Assembly: GCA_020441345.1 (NCBI GenBank)
Contig: JAGRMK010000115.1
Span: 1 to 12,921, forward strand
Length of the DNA: 12,921 nt
From: Paracoccaceae bacterium
GTDB lineage: Bacteria; Pseudomonadota; Alphaproteobacteria; Rhodobacterales; Rhodobacteraceae
Reading direction: 5' to 3'
The notes under the pieces were generated by a model, which saw only the letters and a list, made by a program, of their open reading frames with translations, did not search any database and was not told the origin of the DNA. Positions within the stretch are counted from its first letter, which is position 1. Every line of letters begins with the position of its first letter. Position numbers and translations under genes: made by a program. Below are positions 6,423-12,921 of the stretch, one piece after another.

Positions 6423-7202
6423 ATGGATACGCAAGACGCCCTTGCCGCTTGTGCGGCGCATGTCGAGCGGGGCGACCCGGACAGGTTCCTCGCGGTGATG
6501 GCCGCACCCCCGCCGGTGCGGGCGGGGCTGTTTGCGCTCTATGCTGTCAATCTGGAGGTGGCGCGCGCGGCCTGGGTGACCAAGGAACCGCTGCTGGCGC
6601 GGATGCGCCTGCAATTCTGGCGCGATCTGGTGAACCGCGAGGGGCCGCCGACCCATGAATTCGCCGCGCCCTTGATGACGCTGATCGCGGACCGGCACCT
6701 GGATTCGGGCCTGCTGCTGGGGATGATCGACGCCCGCGAGGCCGAGATTGGCACCAATGCTCCGTTTGCCGATGACGCGGCGTTGTGGCGCTATCTCGAC
6801 GGCGGGGCAGGCGGGTTGCTGGCGCTGGCGGTGCAGGCGCTGGCCGATACCGGTGCGGAAGGCCAGGAGGCGGCGATTGCCCTGGGCGCGGCGCAGGGGC
6901 TGGCGAACTACCTGTTGGCGACGCCCGCGCTTGAGGCGGCGGGGCGTTTGCCCCTGCCCGATGGGCAGCCCGAGGCCATCGCGGCCCTTGCGCGCGCCGG
7001 TCTGGCGCGGATCGAGACCGCACGCATGGGCCTGCGCGCCGTTCCGCGGCCTGGGCGTCCGGCCTTGCTGGCGGCCTGGCGCGCGCGCGCGATTCTGTCA
7101 CTGGCGGCGCGAGAGCCGGGGCGCGTCGCGCAGGGGCGGCTGGCGCAATCCGAGTTCCGGCGGCGCGGGTCGCTACTGTGGCGCAGTTTGGTCGGGATGT
7201 GA
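6423..7202 (+). CDS. Squalene/phytoene synthase family protein, NDUFAF6-like, without aspartate motifs
   Basis: A 259-residue, mostly helical protein of the squalene/phytoene synthase (isoprenoid synthase C1) superfamily. Recognisable blocks are LFALYAVNLEVARAA (about 36-50), EPLLARMRLQFWRDLV (55-70), IDAREAEI (102-109), YLDGGAGGLLALAVQAL (about 125-141) and the QGLANYLLATPAL region. In catalytic members the first block carries a DxxxD/DDxxD motif and the helix around QGLANYL a second acidic motif, both binding Mg-diphosphate. Neither is present here, so prenyl-transferase activity is unlikely. Such proteins are common in alphaproteobacteria and are related to the mitochondrial complex I assembly factor NDUFAF6; a similar role here is speculation. 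The start at 6423 has only a weak Shine-Dalgarno. The 45-base gap to the hydrolase suggests cotranscription. Confidence 0.8.
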   Translation: MDTQDALAACAAHVERGDPDRFLAVMAAPPPVRAGLFALYAVNLEVARAAWVTKEPLLARMRLQFWRDLVNREGPPTHEFAAPLMTLIADRHLDSGLLLGMIDAREAEIGTNAPFADDAALWRYLDGGAGGLLALAVQALADTGAEGQEAAIALGAAQGLANYLLATPALEAAGRLPLPDGQPEAIAALARAGLARIETARMGLRAVPRPGRPALLAAWRARAILSLAAREPGRVAQGRLAQSEFRRRGSLLWRSLVGM

Positions 7203-7239
7203 GGCTGGAGGCGCATCGGGGCTGGCCTTTCACGTCCAG

Positions 7240-7255
7240 GTTTGTTAACGCAAAC
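7240..7255. promoter_or_regulatory. Dyad-symmetric site, candidate operator upstream of the sugar kinase
   Basis: GTTTGTTAACGCAAAC has perfect 5-bp arms (GTTTG/CAAAC) around TTAACG, 47 bases before the kinase ATG. The size and TTAACG core recall LacI-family operators, which commonly control sugar-use genes. It could equally be the stem of a small leader hairpin. No regulator gene is visible nearby. Confidence 0.4.
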
Positions 7256-7262
7256 AGCACCG

Positions 7263-7283
7263 AACGGGGCACCCGCCCCCGTT
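7263..7283 (+). promoter_or_regulatory. Leader hairpin before the sugar kinase
   Basis: AACGGGG (7263-7269) pairs with CCCCGTT (7277-7283) across a 7-base loop, ending 7 bases before the AAGGAGA ribosome binding site (7291-7297). No T-run follows. It could influence translation initiation or mark the end of the upstream transcript. Confidence 0.4.
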
Positions 7284-7302
7284 TCAGACCAAGGAGAGTG
7301 CC

Positions 7303-8214
7303 ATGATCCTGTGCTGCGGCGAAGCGCTGATCGACATGTTGCCGGTCGAAACCCCGCAGGGCACCGGCTTTGTGCCCCATGCCGGCGGGGCGGTGTTCAA
7401 CACCGCAATCGCTTTGGGACGCCTTGGGGTGGAGACCGGGTTCTTTTCCGGCCTCAGCAGCGATTTCTTTGGCGATCAGTTACGCACCGGGCTCAGCGCG
7501 GCGGGGGTCGATGCCTCGCTTTGCGTCACGTCTGACCGGCACAGCACGCTGGCCTTCGTGCGTTTGGTCGACGGTCAGGCGAGCTATGCGTTTCACGATG
7601 ACAACACCGCCGGGCGGATGCTGACCCCCGATGACCTGCCGCAAACCGGGGCCGAGGCGCTGTTCTTTGGCGGCATCTCGCTCGTCTCCGAACCCTGTGG
7701 CTCGGCCTATGAGGCGCTGATGCTGCGTGAGGCGGGCAAGCGGGTAACGATGATCGACCCCAACATTCGTCCCGGCTTCATCACCGACGAGCGGGCCTAC
7801 CGCGCGCGGATCGACCGGATGACGGCGGCGGCGGATCTGATCAAGATTTCGGCCGAGGATCTGGACTGGCTGGCCAAGGGCGCGCCCGACGCATTGGTGC
7901 AGCGCTTTCTTGCGCAAGGCACGGCGGCGGTTTTTATCACCGACGGTGGGCAGGGCGCACGGGCGGTGACGCGCGCGGGAACGCTTGCGGAACCGGCGAA
8001 ATCGGTCAAGGTGGTCGATACCGTGGGCGCGGGTGACACGTTCAATGCGGGCGTGCTGGCCAGCCTGTCGCGTTCCGGCGCGTTGAGCCGCGCGGCGCTA
8101 CGGGCGATCGACGCCGCCACCCTGACCGCGGCCCTGCGCATGGGCATCGCAACCGCCGCAGTGACGGTCAGCCGCGCCGGGGCCAACCCGCCCTGGGCGC
8201 ACGAACTGGTCTAA
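7303..8214 (+). CDS. PfkB-family carbohydrate kinase, fructokinase-like
   Basis: Cytosolic ATP-dependent sugar kinase of 303 residues, the usual length of ribokinase/PfkB enzymes. The N-terminal substrate strand ILCCGEALIDMLP is followed by the first PfkB signature GGAVFNTAIALGRLG (28-42). The second signature DTVGAGDTFNAG (239-250) carries the catalytic base Asp245 and the GAGD anion hole. IDPNIRPGFI and LIKISAEDLDWL are the central strands typical of fructokinases. Fructose (to fructose 6-phosphate) is the likeliest substrate from overall resemblance, but 2-keto-3-deoxygluconate or another sugar cannot be excluded. AAGGAGA at 7291-7297 fixes the start. The gene appears separately controlled: it is 100 bases after the preceding gene, with a dyad site and hairpin in its leader. 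No transporter or sugar-pathway gene accompanies it in the window. Confidence 0.88.
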   Translation: MILCCGEALIDMLPVETPQGTGFVPHAGGAVFNTAIALGRLGVETGFFSGLSSDFFGDQLRTGLSAAGVDASLCVTSDRHSTLAFVRLVDGQASYAFHDDNTAGRMLTPDDLPQTGAEALFFGGISLVSEPCGSAYEALMLREAGKRVTMIDPNIRPGFITDERAYRARIDRMTAAADLIKISAEDLDWLAKGAPDALVQRFLAQGTAAVFITDGGQGARAVTRAGTLAEPAKSVKVVDTVGAGDTFNAGVLASLSRSGALSRAALRAIDAATLTAALRMGIATAAVTVSRAGANPPWAHELV

Positions 8215-8274
8215 GGCGCGGCTCGCCTCTTGTCCTTGCCCGCTGGCCGGTCGCCACGTCATCCGGTTTTCCCT

Positions 8275-8304
8275 TTGCCCGCCGCCCGGCGCGTCGGCCA
8301 TACT
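8275..8304 (+). promoter_or_regulatory. Weak candidate promoter of the DUF2855 gene
   Basis: TTGCCC (8275-8280) and CATACT (8299-8304) each match four of six sigma-70 consensus bases, with an 18-bp spacer, 36 bases before the start codon. Such weak matches arise readily by chance in GC-rich DNA. Confidence 0.3.
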
Positions 8305-8339
8305 GCGCATGACGGTCAGCAAACCGAGGGGGATGACGC

Positions 8340-9410
8340 ATGACAATCGAGCGGGTTCTGGTGAACCAGGCGCAGATTACCGAGGCGCGGGTCGACTCGG
8401 TCGCGCCCCGGCCCCTGACCGAGGGACAGGCGCGGCTGGCGCTGGACAGCTTTGCGTTGACCGCGAACAACGTGACCTATGCCGCGACCGGTTTCGTGAT
8501 CGGCTACTGGCGGTTTTTTCCCTCGGGCATCGAGGGGCAGGGGATCGTGCCGGTCTGGGGCGTGGCGCGGGTGGTCGAGAGCCGCTCGGACGCCCTGGCA
8601 CAGGGCACGCGGCTTTATGGGTTCTGGCCAATGGCGCAAGAAGCGGTGATCACCCCCGAGGCCACACCAGACGGCATGATCGTGGACCGCGCGCCGCATC
8701 GCGCCGATCTGCCGGCGGTCTATAACCGCTATATCCCGGTGCGCGCGGGCGCGGTCCGCGACGACCATCTCAGGGCGCTGCTGCAACCCTTGCTGGCGAC
8801 GTCGTATCTGTTGTTCGACTGGCTGGGCGACAACGACTGGTTCGGCGCGGAACAGATCATTGTCGGCAGCGCCTCGTCCAAGACGGGGTTGGGCCTGGCC
8901 AAGTTTCTCGCAGAGCTCCAGGACCGGCCTTACCGGATCGTCGGCCTGACGTCTCAGGCGAATCGCGATTTCGTCGCGGGGCTGGGGGCTTATGACCAGG
9001 TTCTGCGCTATGACCAGATCGACCAGGTGGCGCGCGTGCCCTCGGTCTATGTCGACATGGCCGGGAATGCCGAGGTGAAGCTGCGCCTGCACACCCACCT
9101 TGGCGACGCGATGCGCCATTCGGCGGCGGTCGGCACAAGTCATTGGGACAAGTTCGCACAGCCCCAGAACCTGCCGGGCGCCAAGCCGCGTTTCTTCTTC
9201 GCCCCGGCGCAGATCGAGAAACGCCGCGCCGACTGGGGCCCGGGCGAGATCGAACGCCGCATCGCCCAGGGTTGGAAGCGACTCGCGGCCAGTGCGGGCG
9301 ACTGGATGAGCATTCGCGAACACCACGGATTGCAGGCCGCCGCCGCCCTGCACCAAGACATTGCCGAGGGGCGCGCAAACCCGCGCGACGGGCATGTGAT
9401 CATCCTCTGA
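8340..9410 (+). CDS. DUF2855 family protein, MDR-like fold
   Basis: A 356-residue protein matching the DUF2855 family. Its layout recalls the medium-chain dehydrogenase/reductase superfamily: an N-terminal beta-rich part with LALDSFALTANNVTYAATG (about 33-51), then a Rossmann-like part with QIIVGSASSKTGLGLAKFL (172-190). The nucleotide loop reads GSASSKTG rather than the classical GxGxxG. There are no zinc-binding cysteines, so a zinc-free quinone-reductase-like fold or a non-enzymatic role is possible. The family has no established function that I know of. The start at 8340 has AGGGGGA (8327-8333) 6 bases upstream; an in-frame ATG in the leader lacks this. The gene stands alone, ended by the terminator at 9448-9475. 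Confidence 0.85.
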   Translation: MTIERVLVNQAQITEARVDSVAPRPLTEGQARLALDSFALTANNVTYAATGFVIGYWRFFPSGIEGQGIVPVWGVARVVESRSDALAQGTRLYGFWPMAQEAVITPEATPDGMIVDRAPHRADLPAVYNRYIPVRAGAVRDDHLRALLQPLLATSYLLFDWLGDNDWFGAEQIIVGSASSKTGLGLAKFLAELQDRPYRIVGLTSQANRDFVAGLGAYDQVLRYDQIDQVARVPSVYVDMAGNAEVKLRLHTHLGDAMRHSAAVGTSHWDKFAQPQNLPGAKPRFFFAPAQIEKRRADWGPGEIERRIAQGWKRLAASAGDWMSIREHHGLQAAAALHQDIAEGRANPRDGHVIIL

Positions 9411-9447
9411 CGCTGCATCGCGCGATTGTTTTCCAGGATTTTCATAG

Positions 9448-9475
9448 CCCGGCACCCCGCGTGCCGGGTCTTTTC
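9448..9475 (+). terminator. Intrinsic terminator after the DUF2855 gene
   Basis: CCCGGCAC (9448-9455) and GTGCCGGG (9461-9468) form a perfect 8-bp GC-rich stem with a CCCGC loop, followed by TCTTTTCCT. It lies 37 bases after the stop codon and separates this gene from the Pho-regulated operon. Confidence 0.85.
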
Positions 9476-9520
9476 CTGTCTGCAGCCCGGCTGCTTCGGG
9501 CCGGCTGGGCCCAAAGCAGA

Positions 9521-9560
9521 GTGTCACGGAACTGTCATGCAACCGTGTCAGAAGCGTCAT
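9521..9560 (+). promoter_or_regulatory. Tandem Pho box (PhoB binding sites) of the pst operon
   Basis: Four 7-bp half-sites lie in exact 11-bp phase: GTGTCAC (9521), CTGTCAT (9532), CCGTGTC (9543, degenerate) and GCGTCAT (9554). They are separated by A-ending 4-base linkers (GGAA, GCAA, AGAA). This matches the known PhoB consensus of CTGTCAT direct repeats spaced 11 bp apart, which replaces a -35 element. A GATAGG -10-like hexamer follows at about 9569-9574. It predicts induction of pstSCA under phosphate limitation by PhoR-PhoB. Confidence 0.85.
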
Positions 9561-9628
9561 GCAAGGCCGATAGGTCGGACGCAGCCCAACCAAGGGCCAT
9601 GACCAATGGAACACAGCAGGAGCTTTCC

Positions 9629-10636
9629 ATGACCGCCAAGATCTCTCTGAGCTGCCTCGCGCTGACGGCCGCCGGCGTCCTTCTGGCCGCCCCCGCCACC
9701 GCCCAGACCCGCACCAACATCCAGATCGCCGGCTCGTCGACCGTGCTGCCCTTTGCCTCGATCGTGGCCGAAGAGTTCGGTCAGTTCTTTCCCGAATTCG
9801 ACACTCCGGTCGTCGGTTCGGGGGGGTCGGGTGGCGGGCTGCGCCAGTTCTGCGAAGGGGTTGGCCCGAACACCATCGATATCGCCAATTCAAGCCGCGC
9901 GATAAAATCCTCTGAAATCGACGCTTGCCATGCCAACGGCGTGACCGACATCCGTGAAATCCGTATCGGCTATGACGGCATCGTCTTTGCCTCGCGCCTC
10001 GAGGGGCCGGACTTCGCGCTGGAACCGCGCCACGTCTACGCCGCGCTGGGTGCCAACCAGCCCGAGGGCACCGCGCTGCCGACGCTGTGGTCCGACATCG
10101 ACCCGTCGCTGCCCGCGCAGCGCATCCTGATGGCGATCCCGGCATCGAACCACGGCACGCGCGAGGTCTTTGAAGAACGCGTGCTGATCTCCGGTTGCGA
10201 GGCCGTTCTTGGGCATGAGCTGGACGATGACGGCTGCCTGAGCCTGCGCCAGGATACCGTGATCGAAATCACCGGCGATTACACCGAAACGCTGGCTCGC
10301 CTGAACTCGGATACCGATACGATCGGCGTGTTCGGCCTGTCGTTCTATGACCAGAACCGCGACACCCTGCGGGTGGCCACGATCAATGGCGTCACCCCGT
10401 CGCTGGAAACCGTGGCTTCGGGTGACTACCCGGTGTCGCGCCCGCTGTTTTTCTACGTCAAGGGTGCGCATCTGGGTGTGATTCCGGGCCTGGCCGAATA
10501 CACCGAATTCTTCCTGTCCGACATGATGGTCGGGATGGGCGGGCGTCTTGAAATGGCCGGGCTGATCCCGGCCCCCGCCGAAGAGACCGCGCAGGTGCTG
10601 GCCGATTTCCAGAACGGCCTGTCGGTTGGCCGCTGA
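9629..10636 (+). CDS. pstS: Phosphate ABC transporter, periplasmic substrate-binding protein
   Basis: Binds inorganic phosphate in the periplasm and delivers it to the PstCA channel. The 335-residue precursor starts MTAKISLSCLALTAAG and has a classic signal peptide, likely cleaved after ATA at residue 25 (next residues QT). The mature protein opens with NIQIAGSSTVLPF, the PstS phosphate-binding strand (GSST). The glycine-rich loop GSGGSGGGLRQF and DIANSSRAIK follow; these carry the serine, threonine, aspartate and arginine ligands in known PstS structures. The start at ATG 9629 is set by AGGAG (9618-9622) 6 bases upstream and by the signal peptide. An in-frame ATG at 9599 would add ten residues ahead of the signal sequence. 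It is the first gene of the Pho-controlled operon. It resembles the PstS/SphX-type solute binders rather than the shorter E. coli-like proteins, but the assignment is firm from the neighbours. Confidence 0.93.
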   Translation: MTAKISLSCLALTAAGVLLAAPATAQTRTNIQIAGSSTVLPFASIVAEEFGQFFPEFDTPVVGSGGSGGGLRQFCEGVGPNTIDIANSSRAIKSSEIDACHANGVTDIREIRIGYDGIVFASRLEGPDFALEPRHVYAALGANQPEGTALPTLWSDIDPSLPAQRILMAIPASNHGTREVFEERVLISGCEAVLGHELDDDGCLSLRQDTVIEITGDYTETLARLNSDTDTIGVFGLSFYDQNRDTLRVATINGVTPSLETVASGDYPVSRPLFFYVKGAHLGVIPGLAEYTEFFLSDMMVGMGGRLEMAGLIPAPAEETAQVLADFQNGLSVGR

Positions 10637-10645
10637 CCCGATCCC

Positions 10646-10674
10646 GGCGGTGTCCCGGCGATCGGGGCACCGCC
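10646..10674 (+). promoter_or_regulatory. Strong intercistronic hairpin between pstS and pstC
   Basis: GGCGGTG (10646-10652) pairs with CACCGCC (10668-10674). The stem continues through a T.G pair and CCCG/CGGG, giving about 12 paired positions around a GCGAT loop. No T-run follows, so it is more likely an mRNA-stabilising or processing structure than a full terminator. Such hairpins after binding-protein genes commonly allow more PstS than permease to be made; that role is inferred here. Confidence 0.65.
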
Positions 10675-10706
10675 ATCCTGTTGACTGAATCTCTCGGCGG
10701 ACCCGC

Positions 10707-12071
10707 ATGACCAGCCTCTTGATCGCTGCCCTTGTCCTGATCGTCATGGGCGTTGCCTATCAGCAAGGGCTGTCGCGCAGCCGGATGCTGGCCGGTGCCG
10801 GGCGCTTGCACAGCCGCCCACAGTATCACGGTGCGCTGGTCGCGCTTTGGGCGACGGTGCCGTTGCTGTTTGTGCTGGCGCTTTGGGGACTGGCCTCGGG
10901 CGCGCTGTCCACGTGGTATCTGGCCGGGTTGATGCCCGCCGAGATCGCGTCGGGTCCGGACCGGGTTGCCGCCATGCAGCGGGTCGTCAACCTTGCCTCG
11001 GGGTTTGGCGTATCAGGTGAGCCCGCCGATTGGGAAACCACCGCTGCCGCCAGCCTTGCAGGGTTCGAACGCACCCTTCGGATCGCGGCGGTTGCGCTGG
11101 GCGCGCTGCTGGCCGTCGGCGGTCTGCTGCGCGCGCGCCGGCGTCTGACCCTGCGAACCCGCGCCCGAAACCAGGTCGAACGCGCCGTGCAGGCGCTGCT
11201 GATCCTGTGTTCGGTGATCGCGATCTTCACCACGCTGGGGATCGTCGTTTCGCTGGTCTTTGAAACCCTGCGGTTCTTCGCGATGGTTTCGCCGGGCGAG
11301 TTCTTTTTCGGCACGGTCTGGCAACCGCGCTACACGACCACCGGAACCGAGGCCGCGGGCGGCTACGGCATGCTGCCGCTTCTGGTGGGCACGTTGATGA
11401 TTGCCGCGGTGGCGATGCTGGTGGCGATCCCGGTCGGGTTGATGACCGCGATCTGGCTGACGCAATACGCCGCCCCCCGGCTGCGTAACACAATCAAGCC
11501 GATGATCGAGATCCTCGCCGGGATTCCGACCATCGTCTACGGGTTCTTCGCGCTGGTCACTGTGGGACCGTTCCTGTCACGGATCGGCGATGCTCTCGGG
11601 GTATCGATCAACGCGACCTCGGCCCTGACGGCGGGCATCGTTATGGGGATCATGATCATTCCGTTCATCTCGTCGCTGTCCGACGACATTATCCGCCAGG
11701 TGCCGCGCGCGATGCGGGACGGCTCGCTGGGACTTGGCGCGACCAAGTCGGAAACCATCCGCAAGGTGATCTTTCCCGCCGCGCTGCCGGGGATCGTCGG
11801 GGCGATCCTGCTGGCGGTGAGCCGTGCCATCGGGGAAACGATGATCGTCGTGCTGGCCGCCGGCAACGCGCCGATCCTGCGCTTCAACCCGTTCGAGGCG
11901 ACCTCGACCTTTACCGTGACCATCGTGGCTGCGCTGACCGGCGACAGCGATTTCGCCTCGCCGCAATCGCTCGTCGCCTTTGCGCTTGGCCTGACTCTGT
12001 TCGTTCTGACGCTGATGCTGAACATCGGCGCCCTGGCCATCGTTCGCCGCTACCGGGAGCAATACGAATGA
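10707..12071 (+). CDS. pstC: Phosphate ABC transporter permease PstC
   Basis: Inner-membrane permease subunit that, with PstA, forms the phosphate channel energised by PstB. At 454 residues it is much longer than E. coli PstC (about 320). It has an extra N-terminal region with hydrophobic helices at about 4-19, 42-62 and 124-142, linked by a mostly polar, probably periplasmic stretch at 65-120. The core permease domain spans about 165-450, with helices near 165-190, 222-251, 270-290, 307-323, 360-385 and 424-446. The coupling (EAA) loop that contacts the ATPase is at about 334-366, with DGSLGLGATKSETIRKVIFPAALPG. ATG 10707 has a modest GGCGGA upstream. The stop overlaps the pstA start as ATGA. 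The long form is usual in alphaproteobacteria as far as I recall. Confidence 0.93.
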   Translation: MTSLLIAALVLIVMGVAYQQGLSRSRMLAGAGRLHSRPQYHGALVALWATVPLLFVLALWGLASGALSTWYLAGLMPAEIASGPDRVAAMQRVVNLASGFGVSGEPADWETTAAASLAGFERTLRIAAVALGALLAVGGLLRARRRLTLRTRARNQVERAVQALLILCSVIAIFTTLGIVVSLVFETLRFFAMVSPGEFFFGTVWQPRYTTTGTEAAGGYGMLPLLVGTLMIAAVAMLVAIPVGLMTAIWLTQYAAPRLRNTIKPMIEILAGIPTIVYGFFALVTVGPFLSRIGDALGVSINATSALTAGIVMGIMIIPFISSLSDDIIRQVPRAMRDGSLGLGATKSETIRKVIFPAALPGIVGAILLAVSRAIGETMIVVLAAGNAPILRFNPFEATSTFTVTIVAALTGDSDFASPQSLVAFALGLTLFVLTLMLNIGALAIVRRYREQYE

Positions 12072-12921
12072 CCGACGCGCCTGAAACTGACCCGCGCGCC
12101 ATCGACGCGGTCCGTCGCCGTGCCCAGGTGCGCCGCTCGCTGTCGCGGCGCAACCGTGCCGAGAAACGATTCCGCAGGCTGGGGATACTCTCTGTCCTGG
12201 TGGCGCTGGGGTTTGTCGCGGTGCTGTTCGGCAACATCCTGATGCGGGGTGTGCCGGCCTTCTGGCAGTATTCCGTGGACCTGAATGTCACTTTCGATCC
12301 GGCGGTCGTGCGCGTGCCTGAACGCCCGGTGCGCTCTGCCGGTCAGTCCGACGCCGAACATGAGGCAGCCCTGCTGGCCTGGGAACGCCGGTTCTCGATG
12401 GTCAACTGGAACGCTCTGATCGCCAACGCCGTTGCCGCGGCAGCCCCTGACGGGACAGAGACCGACGCCCGCGCCGCGATTTCGATCGTCGATTCCGGCG
12501 CGCGCTTCGTGCTGCGCGACATGGTGCTGGCCGACCCCGGGCTGATCGGCCAGACCCGGTCGGTGCGACTGCTGGCCTCGGCCGATGCCGACAACTGGGC
12601 AAAGGGCAAGCTGAGCCGCGATCTGCCCGATGCGCGCCAACAACTCAGCCGCCCGGCGCGCGACCTGATCGACGCGATGATCGCCGAGGGCACGATGCAC
12701 CGCGCCTTTGCCTGGCACCTGTTCACCAATGTCGACAGCCGCGCCTCACCGGCCAGCGCCGGACTGGCCGGGGCCTTTGTCGGGTCGTTCTACATGATGC
12801 TGGTGGTAATCCTGGCAGCGGTGCCCATCGGGGTTTGCAGCGCGATCTATCTCGAAGAATTCGCACCGAAAAACCGCTTTACGGATATCATCGAGGTGAA
12901 CATCAACAACCTGGCGGCGGT
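12068..12921 (+). CDS. pstA: Phosphate ABC transporter permease PstA with N-terminal DUF3333 region, truncated by window edge
   Basis: The second permease subunit of the phosphate importer. It starts at ATG 12068 inside the pstC stop (ATGA overlap), so translation is coupled. The frame stays open for 284 codons to the right edge. The N-terminus is basic (about 1-36), followed by a helix at about 38-60 (LGILSVLVALGFVAVLFGNI). A long extracytoplasmic stretch of roughly 170 residues follows, corresponding to the DUF3333 domain found in PstA of many alphaproteobacteria. The permease core begins at about 235 (AGLAGAFVGSFYMMLVVILAAVPIGV) and continues with SAIYLEEFAPKNRFTDIIEVNINNLA. That last block is the conserved PstA segment with the YLEEYA-type motif. 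The remaining ~150-170 residues and presumably pstB, phoU and phoB lie beyond the window. Confidence 0.93.
   Translation, partial: MTDAPETDPRAIDAVRRRAQVRRSLSRRNRAEKRFRRLGILSVLVALGFVAVLFGNILMRGVPAFWQYSVDLNVTFDPAVVRVPERPVRSAGQSDAEHEAALLAWERRFSMVNWNALIANAVAAAAPDGTETDARAAISIVDSGARFVLRDMVLADPGLIGQTRSVRLLASADADNWAKGKLSRDLPDARQQLSRPARDLIDAMIAEGTMHRAFAWHLFTNVDSRASPASAGLAGAFVGSFYMMLVVILAAVPIGVCSAIYLEEFAPKNRFTDIIEVNINNLAA

Noticed and set aside
8316..10145. 609-codon open frame on the minus strand opposite the DUF2855 gene and pstS
   Set aside because: It runs through an intrinsic terminator, the Pho box and the pstS signal sequence. Its composition is low-complexity Arg/Pro/Gln, so it is a shadow of the plus-strand genes.
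9143..10636. 497-residue extended form of PstS
   Set aside because: The extension overlaps the DUF2855 gene, the terminator and the Pho box. The signal peptide and AGGAG place the start at 9629.

Overview
The window looks like chromosomal DNA of a high-GC alphaproteobacterium, most likely of the Rhodobacterales (Rhodobacteraceae). The supports are strongly GC-biased third codon positions, the DUF3333-type PstA, the long PstC, a DUF2855 protein, an NDUFAF6-like squalene/phytoene-synthase-family protein, and cysS followed by cimA. This assignment rests on protein recognition, not on a database search. All genes lie on the plus strand except the truncated one at the left edge.

Layout. (1) Positions 1-263, minus strand: 5' part of an MmcQ/YjbR-family gene, divergent from cysS. 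(2) 462-1958: cysS, complete and in frame but compositionally split. The first ~290 codons are host-like and very GC-rich; the last ~210 codons have only about 42-48% GC in the lines counted and use codons avoided elsewhere. (3) 1959-2235: a 58-bp nested GC-rich palindrome and an 11-bp tandem repeat. (4) 2236-3861: cimA, (R)-citramalate synthase, the pyruvate entry to isoleucine synthesis. (5) 3938-4627: a class I SAM-dependent methyltransferase. (6) 4628-7202: a repeat-rich promoter, a four-helix membrane protein, a 67-residue Xre/Cro-type regulator, an exported or membrane-anchored alpha/beta hydrolase, and a squalene/phytoene-synthase-family protein without the aspartate-rich motifs. (7) 7303-8214: a PfkB-family (fructokinase-like) sugar kinase. 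(8) 8340-9410: a DUF2855 protein followed by a clear intrinsic terminator. (9) 9521-12921: a Pho-box promoter and the start of the phosphate ABC importer operon, pstS-pstC-pstA, with pstA cut by the right edge.

How the parts work together. The pst genes form a phosphate-starvation operon: 11-bp-phased PhoB half-sites precede pstS, a strong hairpin separates pstS from pstC, and pstC/pstA overlap by ATGA. The membrane-protein/HTH pair is translationally coupled (TGATG) and has direct repeats around its promoter, which suggests autoregulation. The remaining genes are housekeeping or poorly characterised. No tRNA, rRNA, CRISPR array, transposase or phage gene was seen.

The most unusual feature is the chimeric composition of cysS. 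The switch lies just after the conserved KMSKS block, and GC-rich DNA resumes at the stop codon, next to a palindromic element. This looks like a recombinational replacement of the 3' part of an essential tRNA synthetase gene. I did not find a clearly new multi-gene system.
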